64,000 nt of DNA. Source: Chryseobacterium sp. Leaf405. Its GTDB lineage: Bacteria > Bacteroidota > Bacteroidia > Flavobacteriales > Weeksellaceae. Both the position numbers and the translations under genes were made by a program. Positions 63,057 through 64,000 of this stretch are shown here, piece by piece (the first letter of the stretch is position 1; each line of letters begins with the position of its first letter). The notes beneath the pieces are model-generated. The model did not search any database. It saw only the letters and a program-made list of their open reading frames with translations, and had not been told where the DNA came from. The DNA lies in assembly GCF_001425355.1 (NCBI RefSeq), contig NZ_LMQN01000015.1, positions 295,862-359,861 of the forward strand, given 5' to 3'.

Positions 63057-64000
63057 ATGTCGAATATTGTCGCAATCGTTGGGCGCCCCAACGTAGGAAA
63101 ATCCACACTTTTTAATCGTTTACTTGAAAGAAGAGAAGCTATCGTAGATTCTACGGCAGGTGTTACCAGAGACCGTCATTACGGAAAATCTGACTGGAAT
63201 GGAGTAGATTTTACGGTAATTGATACAGGTGGTTACGATGTAAATAATGATGATGTTTTCCAGGGAGAAATTTCTAAGCAGGTTCAGTTGGCTATCGATG
63301 AAGCTACATCAATCATTTTTATGTTAAATGTGGAAGAAGGTCTTACCGATACGGATTACGAAATCCACGAAATGTTAAGAAGATCAAACAAACCTACTTA
63401 TATTGTCATCAACAAAGTAGATTCTGCTAAAGAAGAAGTAGATGCTACCGAATTCTATCAGTTAGGAATTGATAAATATTACACTCTTTCTTCGGCTACA
63501 GGATCTGGAACGGGAGAAATTTTGGATGATATCGTAAAAGATTTTCCAACTACAGATTATAAAGACCCTTTCGAAGGATTGCCGAAAATTACGATTGCAG
63601 GTCGTCCGAATGTAGGGAAATCTACACTAACGAATGCTTTGCTTGATGCTGAAAGAAATATTGTAACAGATGTTGCAGGAACGACAAGAGACAGTATTCA
63701 AACGCTTTACAACAAATTCGGACACGAGTTTGTGTTAGTAGATACTGCGGGAATGAGAAGAAAATCTAAAGTAAATGAAGATTTGGAATTCTATTCTGTA
63801 ATGCGTTCTATCCGTTCTATTGAATATTCTGATGTTGTCATTATCATGGTAGATGCAACGTTAGGATGGGAATCTCAGGACATGAATATCTTCGGTCTGG
63901 CTCAGAAAAACAGAAAAGGGATCGTGATTATTATCAACAAATGGGATCTTATTGAAGATAAACAAACCAATACCATCAGAGATTTCGAAAAATCAATCAG
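63057..64000 (+). CDS. der: GTPase Der (EngA), 3' end outside window
   Basis: Der has two GTPase domains and assembles the 50S ribosomal subunit. The ATG at 63057 gives MSNIVAIVGRPNVGKSTLFN (first P-loop), followed by DTGGYDV and NKVDSA. The second G domain shows ITIAGRPNVGKSTLTN, DTAGMRR and INKWDLIED near the window end. The frame stays open to base 64000, so about 314 codons are visible of the roughly 435 usual; the C-terminal KH domain is missing. It is preceded by a structured leader. Confidence 0.96.
   Translation, partial: MSNIVAIVGRPNVGKSTLFNRLLERREAIVDSTAGVTRDRHYGKSDWNGVDFTVIDTGGYDVNNDDVFQGEISKQVQLAIDEATSIIFMLNVEEGLTDTDYEIHEMLRRSNKPTYIVINKVDSAKEEVDATEFYQLGIDKYYTLSSATGSGTGEILDDIVKDFPTTDYKDPFEGLPKITIAGRPNVGKSTLTNALLDAERNIVTDVAGTTRDSIQTLYNKFGHEFVLVDTAGMRRKSKVNEDLEFYSVMRSIRSIEYSDVVIIMVDATLGWESQDMNIFGLAQKNRKGIVIIINKWDLIEDKQTNTIRDFEKSI

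Overview
This window is a stretch of chromosome from a low-GC Bacteroidota bacterium. It most resembles a Chryseobacterium-type member of the Flavobacteriia (Weeksellaceae). The evidence is the AT-rich composition, the flavobacterial promoter element TAnnTTTG in front of many genes, the rpmB-rpmG-DUF4295-ftsY cluster, a type IX secretion (T9SS) plug protein together with a T9SS sorting-domain cargo, two OmpA-family porins with thrombospondin-type-3 calcium repeats, and DUF4290-murA. Most of the window is housekeeping genome. No integrase, transposase, prophage or CRISPR array was seen. Taxonomy is an inference from these markers.

Layout. 1-867 is the 3' part of miaA. 1058-8009 holds a complete RND tripartite efflux operon under a TetR regulator; four copies of a TAACAGTGTTA-type palindrome lie in front of the regulator and of the pump genes. 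8163-8717 is a thioredoxin-fold protein. It is followed by a gene-free, AT-rich 536-bp stretch carrying four perfect and several near-perfect DnaA boxes, which is a good candidate chromosomal origin. 9254-15455 is an apparent trehalose-uptake locus: AraC regulator, MFS permease, cytoplasmic GH37 trehalase and TonB receptor. 15524-25248 mixes an LRR protein, an MBL hydrolase, the T9SS plug, a ParE-type toxin-antitoxin pair, nfu-lipoprotein-hemH, a gamma-carbonic-anhydrase-like protein, a PIF1-like helicase and a frameshifted lipoprotein.

25431-34181 carries a luciferase-like monooxygenase, ribBA (with a degenerate second domain), fmt, recQ, the tandem OmpA pair and folK. 34201-41240 carries sppA, a GlsB-like protein, ftsY, DUF4295, rpmG, rpmB, lnt, a VanZ-like protein and proC. 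41257-42852 is a small, very AT-rich cassette (XRE regulator, 84-aa cysteine-containing secreted peptide, secreted protein) between proC and murB; it is the least explained set in the window. 42858-45584 holds murB, a lipoprotein and an aminotransferase. 45866-50344 encodes a T9SS cargo and two secreted proteins of unknown function. 50627-56812 holds DUF1801, a YiiX-like hydrolase, a stand-alone NIL domain, and LemA with two tandem DUF2207 membrane proteins ending in poly-Gly-Trp. 56929-58931 is DUF4290-murA, where MurA has Asp in place of the fosfomycin-target Cys. The window closes with a thiol oxidoreductase and heme-binding protein pair, katG, tRNA-Gln(TTG) and the 5' part of der.

Genes that work together: the RND pump with its TetR; the trehalose locus; envelope building by murA, murB, lnt, OmpA and LemA/DUF2207; lipoprotein and secretion functions (sppA, ftsY, T9SS plug); and heme/redox genes (hemH, nfu, katG). 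Convergent gene pairs are separated by strong hairpin terminators, and several intergenic gaps carry imperfect palindromic repeats of about 80-135 bp that look like dispersed non-coding elements. All functional names come from reading motifs in the sequence; no database search was run.
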